Assembly: GCF_003286085.1 (NCBI RefSeq)
Contig: NW_020825401.1
Span: forward strand, 62,001 to 126,000
DNA length: 64,000 bases
Reading direction: 5' to 3'
Origin: Drosophila persimilis
Lineage: Eukaryota > Arthropoda > Insecta > Diptera > Drosophilidae
A program made the translations under genes and the position numbers. Within the stretch, counting starts at the first letter, position 1; each line of letters opens with the position of its first letter. Shown here in pieces: positions 42,519 to 53,253 of this stretch. The notes beneath the pieces are model-generated. The model ran no database searches and was not told the DNA's origin. It saw only the letters and a program-made list of their open reading frames with translations.

Positions 42519-42975
42519 TGGTTATGAATTAGTGGACTGTATAATCGTTTATATCTTGAGCTTATTTATTTTTATTGATTATTTAATATTGGTGGTTATA
42601 GTAAAATTATATTACAAGAACAGCGGGGGTCGTTTCTGCGGCGGTACAAAGTATGCGTGTGGGGTTTCTAGAGGTTTCTACTAACTCAACTCTGCGAAAA
42701 GAAGTCGAGCAAAAGGGAATTGGAAGATCACGCGATACGACTGGACGCGACGGTCTCAATGCAAACAACGGAACGCATCGCTGTGTGCAGCTGCGGGTCT
42801 GGCCATGCGTGTGAGAACATTACAGCTATGTTCTGGACAGGAGCAAAAACAACAACACAGCTATTCGCGTAAAAATAGTTACTTAGGCGGTGTACTACAA
42901 TCATGAGCGTGTAAATAGGTCAATCGCAATATACATGAACATTGAATTAAAAACTACGAGGCTCATTTCTCAACA
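42519..42975 (-). repeat. 5' LTR of second BEL/Pao element (457 bp)
   Basis: It has the same ends as 37058-37527 and is 13 bases shorter through small deletions, for example in the GTGCG-rich stretch near 42655 and in the CTGTGTG stretch near 42783. The CACCC target duplication follows at 42976-42980. Confidence 0.85.
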
Positions 42976-42980
42976 CACCC

Positions 42981-43379
42981 TAATGCAGAAACAACTGTAT
43001 TAATTGCTGAGAGGAGGTGTAAGTAAAGCTCAGCATCAGACCTGGGAGGAATGTAAGAGCAGGTTAAATAGAAAAATGCGGAGCCAACACGAACTTTGAC
43101 TGCAACAAATTCAATTCCATGGATGTTATTGAATGGGAATAACTCAGATGAGAAAACAGATTTAACTGCAATCAGAACCCCACCTGCAAAAGATGGGCGG
43201 TCCATTCTATAAATAGTGTAACTATCAATGAAAATTTCATGATCATTGACAGAGGAGTTAAGCCAGGTTTCGGTAAACGCGATGGCATCGAAATCAAAGG
43301 ACGCACTATTAGTATGAATTTGACGCAATTTTCCCAACAAACTGCGAACGTTCTGATAGTGCATGGAAAAATGGTACAT
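42981..43379 (-). pseudogene. CR1-like family B ORF2: AP-endonuclease N-terminal part
   Basis: ORF2 starts at the ATG at 43377-43379, whose A is shared with the TGA stop of ORF1 (TGATG overlap), an arrangement suited to termination-reinitiation. The endonuclease motifs HYQNVRSLLGKL, AFTETWL (catalytic Glu), GGVLIAVKS and TCSYIPPRSD are intact. The BEL insertion cuts the frame, and the continuation (RIIVINLPFLSWL) is at 37052 and below. Confidence 0.82.
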
Positions 43380-44373
43380 CAGTTTTTTGGAGCAGGTTCG
43401 GTAATTCTTGGATTCGAGTTCGAATCTTTGAGAAGGAACTCATGCATAATTGTATGCTCAGGCCATATTGAAGGTTCTAGAGAACTGTATAGTAAAGAAT
43501 CAGGGAGAAGAATTTTAAAGGATGATATGTTGCGCTTATGTTTAAATGTAAATTTAGTCACAACTATATCAACAGGCGAAGTGTTAAGTTTAGAGGAAAG
43601 ATGTTGTTTAACATCCTCCGTTGTAGCCTCAAGAATAAGACGAGAAACAAATATAGCTTTCCGAGGGGCCACTGCTCTAAGTTGAAGTCCCGAGCGAGAT
43701 CGAGATGGTGGAGCCACTCCTAAAAGAGATCTCGGTCCAAGGGCAGAGGAATTGGCAGCAATGGCTGGAGCAGGAATTGGCAAGACGTCACCAGCAATCA
43801 GCACACCCGCACTAGGAGCACTCACCGCGTCAGAAGTGACGGCAACAGGAACTGCAGGGATGGGAATGATGCTGTTGGGAACTTGGATGCTCGAAGGAAG
43901 CACATTGCTCGGTGTAAAGAACACCGGAGCCACCGTTGACTACACGGAGTAACAAATGCTTCCGATGAATGAAGGTGGGAGGCAGGCGTACCAATCGGAT
44001 TAGGTTGCAAGAGATTGGTATCATTATGCGGAATTTTCCGTCTAGGCGATTCGCTCAAGAGTTTGAGCCCAAGAAACTGTGATTCAAGGGCAAGAAATTT
44101 CTCGTTGAGAGCCACAAATTGTTTCCGGACATCCAGAAACCCAGTTCGAGTCTGTCTCATAAATGTGCGCATTTCGGCCTCAATCTCCCGACAAGCCGGA
44201 CATGACCAAGACAGGCCCATGCGTTTCGAGATCAGATCATTTAGCCGGCCAAAATTTCCACCACCAGCACATTTTATGTGGGCAAAATTGTCGCACAGCC
44301 AGCAGCTAAGAAATGAATCACCAATGATTACACCACCGAATTCACATTTCTTTGCACTACAAACGATTGCCAT
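43379..44373 (-). pseudogene. CR1-like family B ORF1: PHD-type zinc finger and RRM-like domain
   Basis: Translation from the ATG at 44371-44373 gives MAIVCSAKKCEFGG. A Cys4-His-Cys3 finger then follows (CWLCDNFAHIKC, then CPAC). A short heptad-like helix and an SPRRK motif come next. Near 43935-43945 the frame breaks, and the rest (43379-43933) encodes a Pro/Ala/Ser-rich linker and an RRM-like domain (AIFVSRLILEATTEDV...ISSFKILLP). A PHD-like finger in ORF1 is a known trait of CR1-clade LINEs. Apart from the single frame break the protein looks complete. Confidence 0.78.
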
Positions 44374-44955
44374 TATTGACAGCAGTAGAATCACTGTGCA
44401 CGAATAATAAAAGAACGGAGTGAGAGCGCAGGTAAAATGGGAGAGCAGACAGCAGAGCGAGCCAGACAATCAGCTGCAGCGGCAATAATTCAAAGCAGAT
44501 GATCCAACGAAGTGCAGAAAACGAGCAGTAAACTCACCAAAGCAGAGACACCAAAGAAAAGTCCACAGAGAGGGAGAGTATAGGAAATCCAGAGAGAGTG
44601 AGAGCAATAATGCGAGCAGCCCGCTTATGCTCACGAGAGAGTGTGGGCGATGCAAACGCTGATGCGCGAGAACAGTGCACACCGAAGAAGCGATAACGAA
44701 AAGCAGACTGGGCAAAAAACAATAACAAATTGCCTGCACGAGTCCGATGCGTTACGTTGCGAATATTGAATTTATATTAAACACTTGTTTACAAACAAAA
44801 CACTGGTGGTTAACACAAAGTAGAATCAAATTAAAGAGATGCGATGATATATCAAAACAAAGTCACAACAATGTTGTATGATATTTAGGCAAAGGTCGGA
44901 GAATGCGGGAGCAAGAAAAAAACACAACCGGCTTAAGCAAGAGCTAGAAGCGAAG

Positions 44956-47223
44956 TGTCACCCCTGATCAAATCAGAAAAAACCCACCAAGCATTTTTCT
45001 ACGGTTAACTAAGGATGGGAGGTTTACTAATAGCAGTCTACTAAAGTAAGATGGGAGTCTCACACCCGCATCCAAGTTAAGGCCCCACAGAGCACAGAGT
45101 AAAAAGTTGTTCTGTACTGATTCTATACGGTCCTGGTGTACTTTGTACTGAGGGCACCATACACAGGAGCCGTATTCTAAGATCGGACGAACAAGCGAGG
45201 TATAGAGAGTCTTTGTTATATAGGGGTCGTCAAATTCCTTTGACCACCTGTTTATAAACCCAAAACGCCCATGGCCTTATTTACCATGGTTGAATTGTGC
45301 TCAGAAAACTTTATCTTGGGGTGTAATATTCTCTCAAGAGCATTACCACATAGGGTATAGGGGGTAAACAAAGGGCTAGAACGATGAAATGTCATAACTT
45401 TGCATTTCAAGGCATTAAGGTGTAACAAGTTTGCACAACACCATGACTGAAAGTTATTGAGATCAGATTTCAATCGAGAATGAAATGAAATGTCCTTATA
45501 CTGGACATCATCCGCATACATAAGTACTCCAGAGTACGTTAATAGTGAAGGCTGGTCATTAATAAAGAGTGTGAAGAGTAAGGGGCCTTTACTGTTAAAG
45601 AGAGGGAGTTTTTGAAGAGTACTCTTTGAGACCTGGAACATAGATAGCTAGAAATCCATCTCAGGAGGTTGGGCGGAAACCCTAAAAGGTCAAGATTATG
45701 CGCTAAAAAGGAATGGTTTACAGAGTCGAATGGTTTACTAAAGTCGGTGTAACTAACATCCGTCTGTAAGTTACCTTGAAAGCCTTTAATAATGAAAGAG
45801 GTAAACTCTAACAAGCTCGTGGTGGTTGATCGCCGCCTTATAAATCCATGCTGAGTGGGAGATATAAGTGACTTGCAAAGATGTTGCAAGTGTGGAGTTA
45901 ATACCTTCTCAAACATTTTGGGAATAGCGGATAACTTTGCTATACCTCTATAATTTTTTGCATCAGACTTGGTACCTTTTTTATGGAGAGGAACTATAAA
46001 CGATTCCTTCCAGATCGGAGGGAAGCAAGAAGAATCAATGGACAGGGTGAATAGTTTAAGCAAGGGTCCACACAGTGCCTCGGCGCAGTACCTGAGTGCA
46101 CAACCTGGATCCCCGTCTGGAGCCGGTAAAAACACCGGCTTAACTTGTCGAAGATCATGAAGTAGTCTGTCTGTTTACGAAGCAGTAAAACTTTTTAGAG
46201 TGCTGAGAAAAACTTGTCTTGCATAGAGACAGGTAGTTCTTATAGCATTGAGCATTAAGAACTGAAAATTTTGACCGAGCTATTACATAGCGAGAGTGAG
46301 AAGTAGGAGAACCCACTTCTTGAAATTTTTTATAAATTCTTGATTTTAAGTTTTTTAGACTGGATAACTCTTTGGTAAACCAAGGGGGTTTTCCAGATCT
46401 GATCGGACAAGAAAGCGGGACACAAGAATCAAAAAATGTGCCAAGAGCATTGTAAAAAATGTTTGTGCCTTTTATGACTCAGTGCACAAGTACAAAGCGG
46501 ACCAATCAAAATCCCTAATGAGGTTATTAAGCTTCGCAAACTCGGCTTTACGAAAGCAGCAGACACGCTCAGGTAGTCTACTCGACCGATCCAATACAGT
46601 TGGTCCTATATCTAGCAGTAGGCGTCTTCAGGTATAGTGAGCGGAAGGGCTCGGGCTAACAACACTATGGTCGGATCCGATAAAAAGCACAGATCAAGCA
46701 ATCAACCCATGGAATTTTTCGCATGGTTGACTTGAGACAGGGACAGATCAACAAAGTCATGTCGTGACATGGGCACTAGGATACTAGACTCGTTTACCGA
46801 AGACCAAACAGTTCCTGGCAAGTTGAAGTCACCAAGAACTATCATACGATCTTTATCAGATAGCGAAGAAGAAACAGCGGTTAAAGCGGACAAGTGCTGC
46901 TCATAAATTGAAATATCCGAAGAAGGTGGGATATACGAGCAAGTAATGAATATAGCTAAAGCGGGAAGAATCAGTTTTACACACAGGAATTCCAGTTCCT
47001 GTTGAACTTTGACTGTGAAGTGTTCCGACGTGAAGTTAGAGTCCACTGCAATCAGAACCCCTCCTTCACGTCGAGACGAACGGTCCTTTCTAAAAGTTGT
47101 GTTCCGACCTGCCAAAACCTCGGAACTAAGAATGTCCGGCTTTAACCAGGTTTCAGTAAACACAATAAAGTGGGAAGCAAATGCAACACTATCCCGGAAA
47201 AGAATGCTGAGCTTACTACGCAA
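44956..47223 (-). pseudogene. CR1 family A copy 3 ORF2
   Basis: 46702-47223 holds the endonuclease (VFTETWLKPDIL, GGVLIAVDS, TCSYIPPSSD, VLGDFNLPGTVW). 45539-46135 holds the RT N-terminal half with TDFSKPFDSVNH. 45252-45641 holds the palm, with YADDVQYKD altered after the catalytic aspartates and the SSGVPQG segment missing. The linker 46150-46700 is decayed, and the thumb (44956-45250) is out of frame. The protein is inactive. Confidence 0.8.
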
Positions 47224-47308
47224 GCCTCTTACATTCTGATAGGTTTCTAAGAGGTTACTAAGAGAAGCTAGTTTTTTGGAAGTGTGGAAGCAGGATGATT
47301 GGTAAGTG

Positions 47309-47951
47309 TTATGGGGGCCTATTTTTCTTCTTAGCCTTGAACTTCTTCACCACCAAATGCTCTGGCCAAAATTTGGCAGAGCAAATGGTGTCAAAAAGAG
47401 TTGGGGAGACACTTATCTTGAACGAAGATATCTCCCTGGCATAAGAAAAATTAAACTTCTCCACCTTTAAACCCACGGCTTTTATTCTGCTTTGAATAAA
47501 AGCAATTACATCATTCGATGTGAGGTCAGGGACCAGCCGTGAGACAAAATCTTGTTGTTTTGGTGGGACTCCCACCAGTGGCTTGGGCACCACAGGCCTA
47601 GTACCTGTGGTGGCAATATCCGGAGGTCCGGAACGTCTATTTACTGGTGGGATCGGGATGGACGGGACAACTAGTGAGCTTGCGGACACTACGGACACGG
47701 ACGCTGCAGACGTACTTGGCTGCCCATTCTCCGAAGCGATGAATTCGGCAACCGAATCTACATCGCCTGCAGCTGTCGTTGCCCTTGGGGTGGCAGACGA
47801 AATCAGCTGCTATACACTTTGTGGTCGGAGTCCGATTTTCGGCAACGAGCGGCTGAGCGACTATTGGCACTTGCAGATCCCGTGGAGTGACCATTTTACG
47901 CCTCGGAGACTCATTCAGCAGTTTTAAACCGCTAAACAGAGCCTTAAACAT
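47309..47951 (-). pseudogene. CR1 family A copy 3 ORF1 C-terminal part
   Basis: 47637-47951 carries GLKLLNESPRRK, equivalent to the family B segment just after the PHD finger. 47309-47698 carries a Pro-rich linker and the RRM-like domain (QDFVSRLVPDLTSNDV...ISSFKISVSP). A frame break lies near 47640-47700. The zinc finger is lost to 5' truncation. Confidence 0.75.
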
Positions 47952-48061
47952 TTTTTAAGTTACATTTATAACATGCTTGCCTTTATTAAGAAAATAAGAA
48001 TCAACTCTGTTTTTTATTGAAGATTCTCACTTATTAACTAATTTACTTTAAAAAATATTAG

Positions 48062-48420
48062 TACAAGAGAACCAAGGTCTTCAAACCCGTCTAACTCAAA
48101 ATAATGCGAATGAGGAAATGATGTCCATGCATGATGAGTTCTCACTTTTAGACGACGTTAGGTGGGTACTTAATAGTAAGATAAAAATAAATTATGATGT
48201 ATTGAGATATTTCAGACAGGGGCAAATGTGCAGTCGATGCTTGGGTGTTATAGATGGACGTACAGCAAATATCGACGAACAATCTTCCGTAGATCAAATT
48301 GAAGACATTTATGAAGACGACGAACTAAATATGAATAATGTGGAAAATCAATCTGATATAGAGCTTGTTACCAACCATATTTCACACTTTGCCAACTGTA
48401 CACCTGGAAGTTCTTATAAG
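48062..48420 (+). CDS. Candidate host exon, acidic protein segment
   Basis: This is an open 359-bp segment starting right after a TATTAG acceptor-like site and ending at AAG|GTAAAA, a plausible splice donor. The peptide starts QENQGLQTRLTQNNANEE, which looks helical. It then has a Cys pair (MCSRCLGVIDG) and an acidic stretch (EDIYEDDELNMNN), ending HFANCTPGSSYK. It is AT-rich like its surroundings and resembles no transposon protein that I know. The acceptor has a weak pyrimidine tract. If translation starts inside, the first ATG is 48118. It could be an internal exon of a heterochromatic gene or a stranded piece. Confidence 0.4.
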
Positions 48421-48598
48421 GTAAAACTATTTTATACCCAGTATTTTATAAGTGTGCAATATTTTTCTTTGTTTGTTGAATATCGCTATTCCACTAGGCT
48501 ATATTATGGTTTTTTTCGTCGAGTTACTCGACTGACATTGATAAAGGCTTCCCATAAACAAGTCTTTCAAACATTTGTCATAATTTTTTAGAGGTACG

Positions 48599-48600
48599 TA
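48599..48600. repeat. Tc1 target site TA, left
   Basis: TA abuts the left inverted repeat, and a matching TA follows the right end at 50731-50732. Confidence 0.7.
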
Positions 48601-48802
48601 CAGTGCCGCTCAACTAAATAGGTTCAACAATTTCAACAAAATCAAACCGCTATATCTTTTCAACCAACATACTGATTTATATGAAATCATATTTTTTCAT
48701 AGATTGATTCATTTTTAATATAGCAAGAAAGTTTGTGGTTTCCAAGACACGTTTTTAAAGGCTATTTATTAATTTTTTGAAAAACATTAAAAAAAAAACA
48801 TT

Positions 48803-49483
48803 ATTAAAGATCAAATAAAAGGTTATATAAATTCTGGGCTAAATCAGAGTGAAATCGCTAAAAGAATTGAACGAAGCCCAAATGTAATTGGCAACTTTAT
48901 TCCTTATGAAGCAACATATGGCAAAAATATGAAAGGAGGGTCTCAGCACGCGGCAACACCAGCAGACAGACGACTTATCATTAGATCTGCCTCAAATTCC
49001 AAGCGTTCAGCAGCCAAAATCAGGGAAGAATGCGGTGTAAATGCAAGTTTGGCAACGGTTAAACGCATTATTCGGAGTGAAAAACATTTGAAGAGGATGG
49101 ATGGACCTGGATCCTGGTCCTGGATGGACCGGACGGCTATAACTACTACTACCATGACCTAAGAAAAGGAGGAATGTGTTTTGAGTCGAAACCACAGCTG
49201 GGCGGGAGGCATAATGGTATGGGGTGCAATTTCCTATTACGGGAATTGTGAGCTACAGTTTCTTTCATCGAAAATTAATGCAAATGTGTACAAAACTGTA
49301 CCACGGATATACCACAACGACAATGTAATATAGTGTTAAAATGATAAAATAGTGGATAAGTCAACAAAATATGCAATTGCTAGACTGGCCGCCGTGCTCC
49401 CCGGACCTGAATATTATAGAAAACGTTTGGGAGCTATTGTCTCAAAAAGTATATGAGGGCGGAAGGCAATTTCAAGTGATGTC
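48803..49483 (+). pseudogene. Tc1-like transposase remnant
   Basis: The N-terminal paired-type DNA-binding part is readable (QIKGYINSGLNQSEIAKRIE, then STxRSAAKIREECGV-like sequence and ATVKRIIRSEKHLKR) across 48803-49100. The middle of the catalytic domain is shortened (WMDRTAITTTT, then GGIMVWGAISYYG near 49205). The last part has LLDWPPCSPDLNIIENVWELL (given in part: DWPPCSPDLNIIENVW), the D,D,E-region signature of Tc1. Multiple stops and frame breaks make it inactive. Confidence 0.8.
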
Positions 49484-49484
49484 A

Positions 49485-50455
49485 AGACACCAGTGTCAGT
49501 CTATACTCCGTCAAGTAAAGACGCCAAATCTAAGCAGCGGCGAACGCACCGATATCCAACACACAAAACCTTACACAAAAAAAATCAAGTGCTCAAAGCA
49601 AACTCCCAAAAAAACCAAAAACAAACATACCGAACGAACAGTTACAACATCAAGTGCAGCGTAGATCCCTAGCCTACCTGAAATGTGGACCCCAAATTCC
49701 ACACACCGTGGGGCAAATCATCGTTTCTCGATCCGAAATATATAACAATAAACAGAACAGACAATAAAACCTTTAAAAACGTGTCCCCCTTCATTTTAAA
49801 GAAAGTCATTGACTTTCAATGTGGTGGTGAAGTAGACTCAGTCAAGAAAATCAGAGACGGTTCTCTGCTTATAAAAACCAAAGGAACAACCCAGGCAACA
49901 AAGCCCCTGAAAATCGGAAAATTCCACGATTTTCCTGTAAAAGCATCGATATAGAAGTCATCAAAAATGAACTCAAAACAAAGCTTTAACAGCTGGCACC
50001 GCTACTGGGGCTCACCTAAGGCCAACCTAAGAGGGAAAACCTTAGCCTTTTTCCTAGACCATTCCAATTACATTCTCTTAAACTACAAATCCCCCACGCA
50101 CTTCTCAATACATAAAGCATTCACCCACATTGATCTCTCCCTAACATTAGCAACAATTGTTGTTGTTTTCTTGTCCTCTTCAAGGACAAAAGCCAACTCC
50201 TACACATATGTCGGAAACATAACAGCAAACCAAAATTCCTTACTGGCAACACAACCATCCAACATAACAGCTCACTCAGACTACTAGGCTTCAACCTCAA
50301 CTCTAAATACAACTGGAATTCTCATATCAAAAATCTCGAAATAGACCTTGCCAAGCCACTGGGCATTATCAAACATCTCTCGTCCTTAAAATACAACTGC
50401 CACACCTCATCACTTGTACAAATCACCAAATCTCTAATCATATCCAAATACTAAC
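49485..50455 (+). mobile_element. Scrambled I-clade LINE fragment inside Tc1
   Basis: 49685-49954 encodes an I-type ORF1 segment (FLDPKYITINRTDNKTF..., VIDFQCGGEVDSVKKIRDG). It is followed directly by an endonuclease piece (SWHRYWGSPKANLRGKTLAF, SPTHFSIHKAFTHIDLSLT at 49967-50150), then at about 50285 by an RT thumb piece (LGFNLNSKYNWNSHIKNLE). Large parts between these are missing, so it is an internally deleted copy. I see no 3' poly-TAA tail and could not define target duplications. Confidence 0.75.
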
Positions 50456-50732
50456 TTATACTCCATGGTTTTTTGTTGTATGTTAAAAACAGCCAAAGAT
50501 GTGTGAACCCATTTAGTTGAGCTAGAATAAATAGGCATTTTTTGTAATGGTTTTGAAAATATTAATAAATAGCCTTCAAAAACTTGTCCTGGAAACCACA
50601 AAATATATATTAACAAAGAATCCATCTATGCAAAAAAATTATTTTATATAAATCGATAAGTTGGTTAAAAAGATATAGCGGTTTGACTGTTGAAAATAGT
50701 TGAACCTATGTATTCAGTTGAGTGGTACTGTA

Positions 50733-51077
50733 CTAAGATCAATATAAATGGGTTGCATCTAATAGTAAAGTAGAAATACTACTAATAATTTAAATATTTG
50801 AAGAAAGTAGCCCGGTCGTTCACGAGAGGATGAGGGACGGCCGAAGACGGAGTTGTCAAAATTAGGAAGTGCGCTGCTATTGTGCGAACTCTACCACTTT
50901 CTAATCTGAAATCATGTTTTTGGGGAATGCGAACATCAATTGTTATCGAGCCCCAAAACTTATTAAAGAACCTGGTATTTATTTTTTGCTTATTTGTTTT
51001 ATTTATTATTATTATTTTTTGTTTGATAATTCATTAATAGTAATTTCTGATTACACAGCCCCACATAAAAAGGTGTC
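50733..51077. other. Unassigned sequence
   Basis: This is 345 bp of AT-rich sequence between the Tc1 element and the MITE-like element. A TTATTATTATT-type stretch lies near 51000-51020. No gene or repeat family recognised. Confidence 0.35.
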
Positions 51078-51258
51078 GTGCGCGGCTGACTAGAGTATTT
51101 TATCCCTATGTATTTTGGGCCCTAAAGTGACGAGTTTCAAGAAAATCCGATGAACTTTTCAAATGAGTTTCCACCATATTTCGACCATATTTGTTTTTTA
51201 AGTTTCGAAAAAGAACCTGACGTGATGGAGGGATATAATTCTCTGGTCAGCCGCGCAC
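51078..51258. mobile_element. MITE-like element with 30-bp terminal inverted repeats
   Basis: The ends GTGCGCGGCTGAC (51078-51090) and GTCAGCCGCGCAC (51246-51258) are perfect inverted repeats, and the similarity extends to about 30 bp with three mismatches. The element is 181 bp with no coding capacity. I could not find a convincing target duplication. It sits beside gypsy integrase sequence and may have inserted into it. Confidence 0.65.
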
Positions 51259-51767
51259 TTTATGTAACTTATGACCTGTTACATTTCTCAATAAAACCGG
51301 ATCTCCTTTTTTTTAACTTGAACTTTAAAATTTTTTTATCAGTTGAGATGTACGAGCGTATGAACTCATTAAATGTTCCGTGGATTCGCTTTACGATTAT
51401 GTGCAGTGGATGTTATGTTTTGAATATTTAAGCTTTTACATAAATCTTCAATTATTGAATTTGTATATTCTGATCGCATATCCATGATGAACGTTTCATT
51501 CGGCCGTATTTTAGAATAAAAACTTCAAATATAGCTTTAGCTACTATTTTTGCACTTTTGTATTTTGGTAGATCACAGATTAAGGTGACTGCATATTCAT
51601 TTCCTTGTTCTGATTTGGACCGATCGTATCCACAATTACTCTATCAATGGTGCTTGTGTTGGAGTCATTGGCATATCGTACACTTTCTTATATAATTAGC
51701 ATTTTGGCGTTTCATATTTTTGGAGTTTCCTTTTTGCCTTCTTATTTTTGGCAATGTTTTAGCTATA
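51259..51767 (-). pseudogene. pol: Ty3/gypsy integrase fragment
   Basis: The minus strand reads RIAKTLPKIRRQ...YIRKCTICQ (end of the zinc-binding domain), then a core with DTIG-like, NEYAVTLICDLPKY-like and KAIFEVFILKYG segments, and further down RTFNEFIRSYIS-like sequence. Several frame breaks and stops occur. It resembles integrases of gypsy-group elements. It is cut at the upstream end by the mariner insertion. Confidence 0.7.
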
Positions 51768-52290
51768 CGAGGGTTGCTATTTATATTTCGGGAATAGGCA
51801 ATACTAAAGCCAATACGTAAAATCTGGCAACGATATAATAAACTTTGTAATTTTTTAGCACTTATGTACGTACAACGTTTTATGTACAATTGGTTTTTGT
51901 TTTGTTCACGATCAGTTAAAAAAATCAATTTGGCAAAAAAATGGAAATTTCTCGAGAGGGTTTTCGTTGGATTATTTTTCACAACTTTCGACGTGGATTA
52001 TCCCAACAAAAATGTGTTGATGAACTTAGTTCTTTATATGGCGTGAAAGCACCATCAAAAACGACAGTTTATCGCTGGTTTGCAGAGTTTAATAGTGGTC
52101 GTAGTTCAGTCACTGACGAATTCCGTGAAGGTCGCAGAAAATCGGTTGTTCTGCCACAAAGCATCGATGGTGTGCGATCGACATGTGACATATCGTGAGA
52201 TAGAGGCATCCTTGCACATTAGTTCCACTTCAATACATTCCATTTTACATGAACACTTAGTTGTAAAAAAGGTCGCGGCAGTGTTTAGGG
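51768..52290 (+). mobile_element. mariner-family transposon, 5' part
   Basis: Starts after TA with CGAGGGTTGCTATTTATATT, a mariner-style inverted repeat. The transposase ATG is at 51941. The element is cut off near 52290 by LINE sequence, so the catalytic domain and right inverted repeat are missing. Confidence 0.75.
51941..52290 (+). pseudogene. mariner transposase N-terminal part
   Basis: The helix-turn-helix region is well preserved: FRWIIFHNFRRGLSQQKCVD, then TVYRWFAEFNSGRSSVTDEF and REGRRKSV. A frame shift near 52170 moves the continuation DRHVTYREIEASL...SIHSILHEHLVVKK into another frame. The D,D34D catalytic domain is absent. Confidence 0.82.
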
Positions 52291-53245
52291 GGTTTTAAAG
52301 TCCTCGAGGATCGAGGTATTTTTCGCATAGGCCAGTAGTTTCTGTGGCGTCCTCTTGGAGGCATCTTCCAGTGATGCTAGCACTGGCGCGCCCAAGTACT
52401 TCCTCCTTGCCCTTAAGAGAGCAGGACAGTTTCAGATGAGATGTTCTAGGGTTTCGGTTGCCCCTGGTTCGTCACATTTCCTACAACTGTCGCTGTTTGT
52501 GATTCCTAGCTTTGTTGCATGCGCCGCAGCCAGGCAGTGTCCCGTTAATATTCCCACTAATAATCTGCTGTCCTTCCGTGGTAGGTGCAGCAGGTAGTGG
52601 CTGAGTTTGTCATTGCGGTCCTTGCACATGATTTTCGAGGTTCTGGAGGCGGTGGTATTCCTCCACCTACTTTCGGTTTGTGATCCGGCCTGCTTTTCTA
52701 GATCGCTTATCAGCGTTCTGAGGGAGACAGGCACGTTCTCGGTTCTCGTATTCGCCAGCCCGACGCCTTCCTTAGCTAGTACGTCCGCCGTCTCGTTTTC
52801 TTTGATGCCCTGGTGGCTGGGAATCCAGTAGATCCGCACTGACTTTGTCGTGCTTACGGTATCTAGTGCCTCCCTGCTCGCCAAGACATTTCTGGAACTG
52901 ACTGCGGACGACTGCATGGATCTTATCGCCGCTTGGCTGTCGACGAATAGGTTGACCGCATCGTGTGCTCCTTCAGTGAGAAAAGCGACCTCTGCTACTT
53001 TCCTGATGGCAAAAACCTCTGCCTGGAATATGCTACAATGGTCCGGTAGCTTCTATGACAGCCTTATCTCAGGGTCTGTACAGTATAGGCCCGCTCCTAC
53101 TCCTCCGTCCATCTTGGAGCCGTCTGTGTATACATTGAGGTGCTCAGTTTGGTCCCTTCCAACTTTCCAGTCTTCAGGTCCCAAAGATGTGGTTGTTTTG
53201 ACGTCAAGGCAAGTTTGGGGGGTCCTTTCCTTTGTTACCTTTCCT
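52280..53245 (-). pseudogene. LINE ORF2 3' end: RNase H and C-terminal Cys/His region
   Basis: The minus strand opens with VYTDGSKMDGGVGAG (RNase H start, first catalytic Asp) near 53130. An in-frame stop follows at RLS*KLPDH, then FQAEVFAI, SQAAIRSMQSS and IPSHQGIKENETADVLA. A zinc-type cluster CRKCDEPGATETLEHL lies at about 52435-52500. The ORF ends at EDFKTP near 52297. RT and endonuclease are absent. It belongs to the RNase-H-bearing I/LOA superfamily but is not the same family as the LOA copies here. Confidence 0.75.
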
Positions 53246-53253
53246 CTTATTCC

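Larger units (their letters stand above)
37058..42975 (-). mobile_element. Second BEL/Pao LTR retrotransposon, full length but broken
   Basis: This is a 5918-bp element with both LTRs, a 5-bp CACCC target duplication, a primer site (TGGTCCTTCGAGCCGGA at about 42490-42507, minus strand) and Gag-Pol coding sequence. It belongs to a different family from the 5992-bp array: the primer site and Gag differ. It is inserted in the endonuclease region of CR1-like family B. Confidence 0.86.
42976..44955 (-). mobile_element. CR1-like family B, 5' segment
   Basis: This is the upstream half of family B: 5' UTR (about 44374-44955), ORF1 and the start of ORF2. It continues across the BEL insertion into 37057. 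Its 5' end abuts family A sequence at about 44955/44956, which marks the insertion point. The first 580 bp lack open frames with recognisable domains and probably hold the promoter. Confidence 0.78.
44956..47955 (-). mobile_element. CR1 family A copy 3, 5' segment
   Basis: This is the continuation of 34107-34641 beyond the family B insertion. It runs from the RT C-terminal region up to the middle of ORF1 and is 5'-truncated at about 47955, before the zinc-finger part. Confidence 0.82.
48601..50730 (+). mobile_element. Tc1-like (S-type) transposon, broken
   Basis: The left terminus CAGTGCCGCTCAACT and the reverse complement of the right terminus (CAGTACCACTCAACT) form inverted repeats that stay similar for roughly 200 bp (48601-48800 and 50535-50730). 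It is flanked by TA. Long inverted repeats and a Tc1 transposase suggest the S/Paris branch. It is interrupted by I-like LINE sequence from about 49485 to 50455. Confidence 0.82.

Noticed and set aside
44374..44769. Small membrane-like ORF upstream of CR1-like ORF1 (44470-44739)
   Set aside because: It falls in the element 5' UTR, has no recognisable domain, and would not be expected in a LINE.
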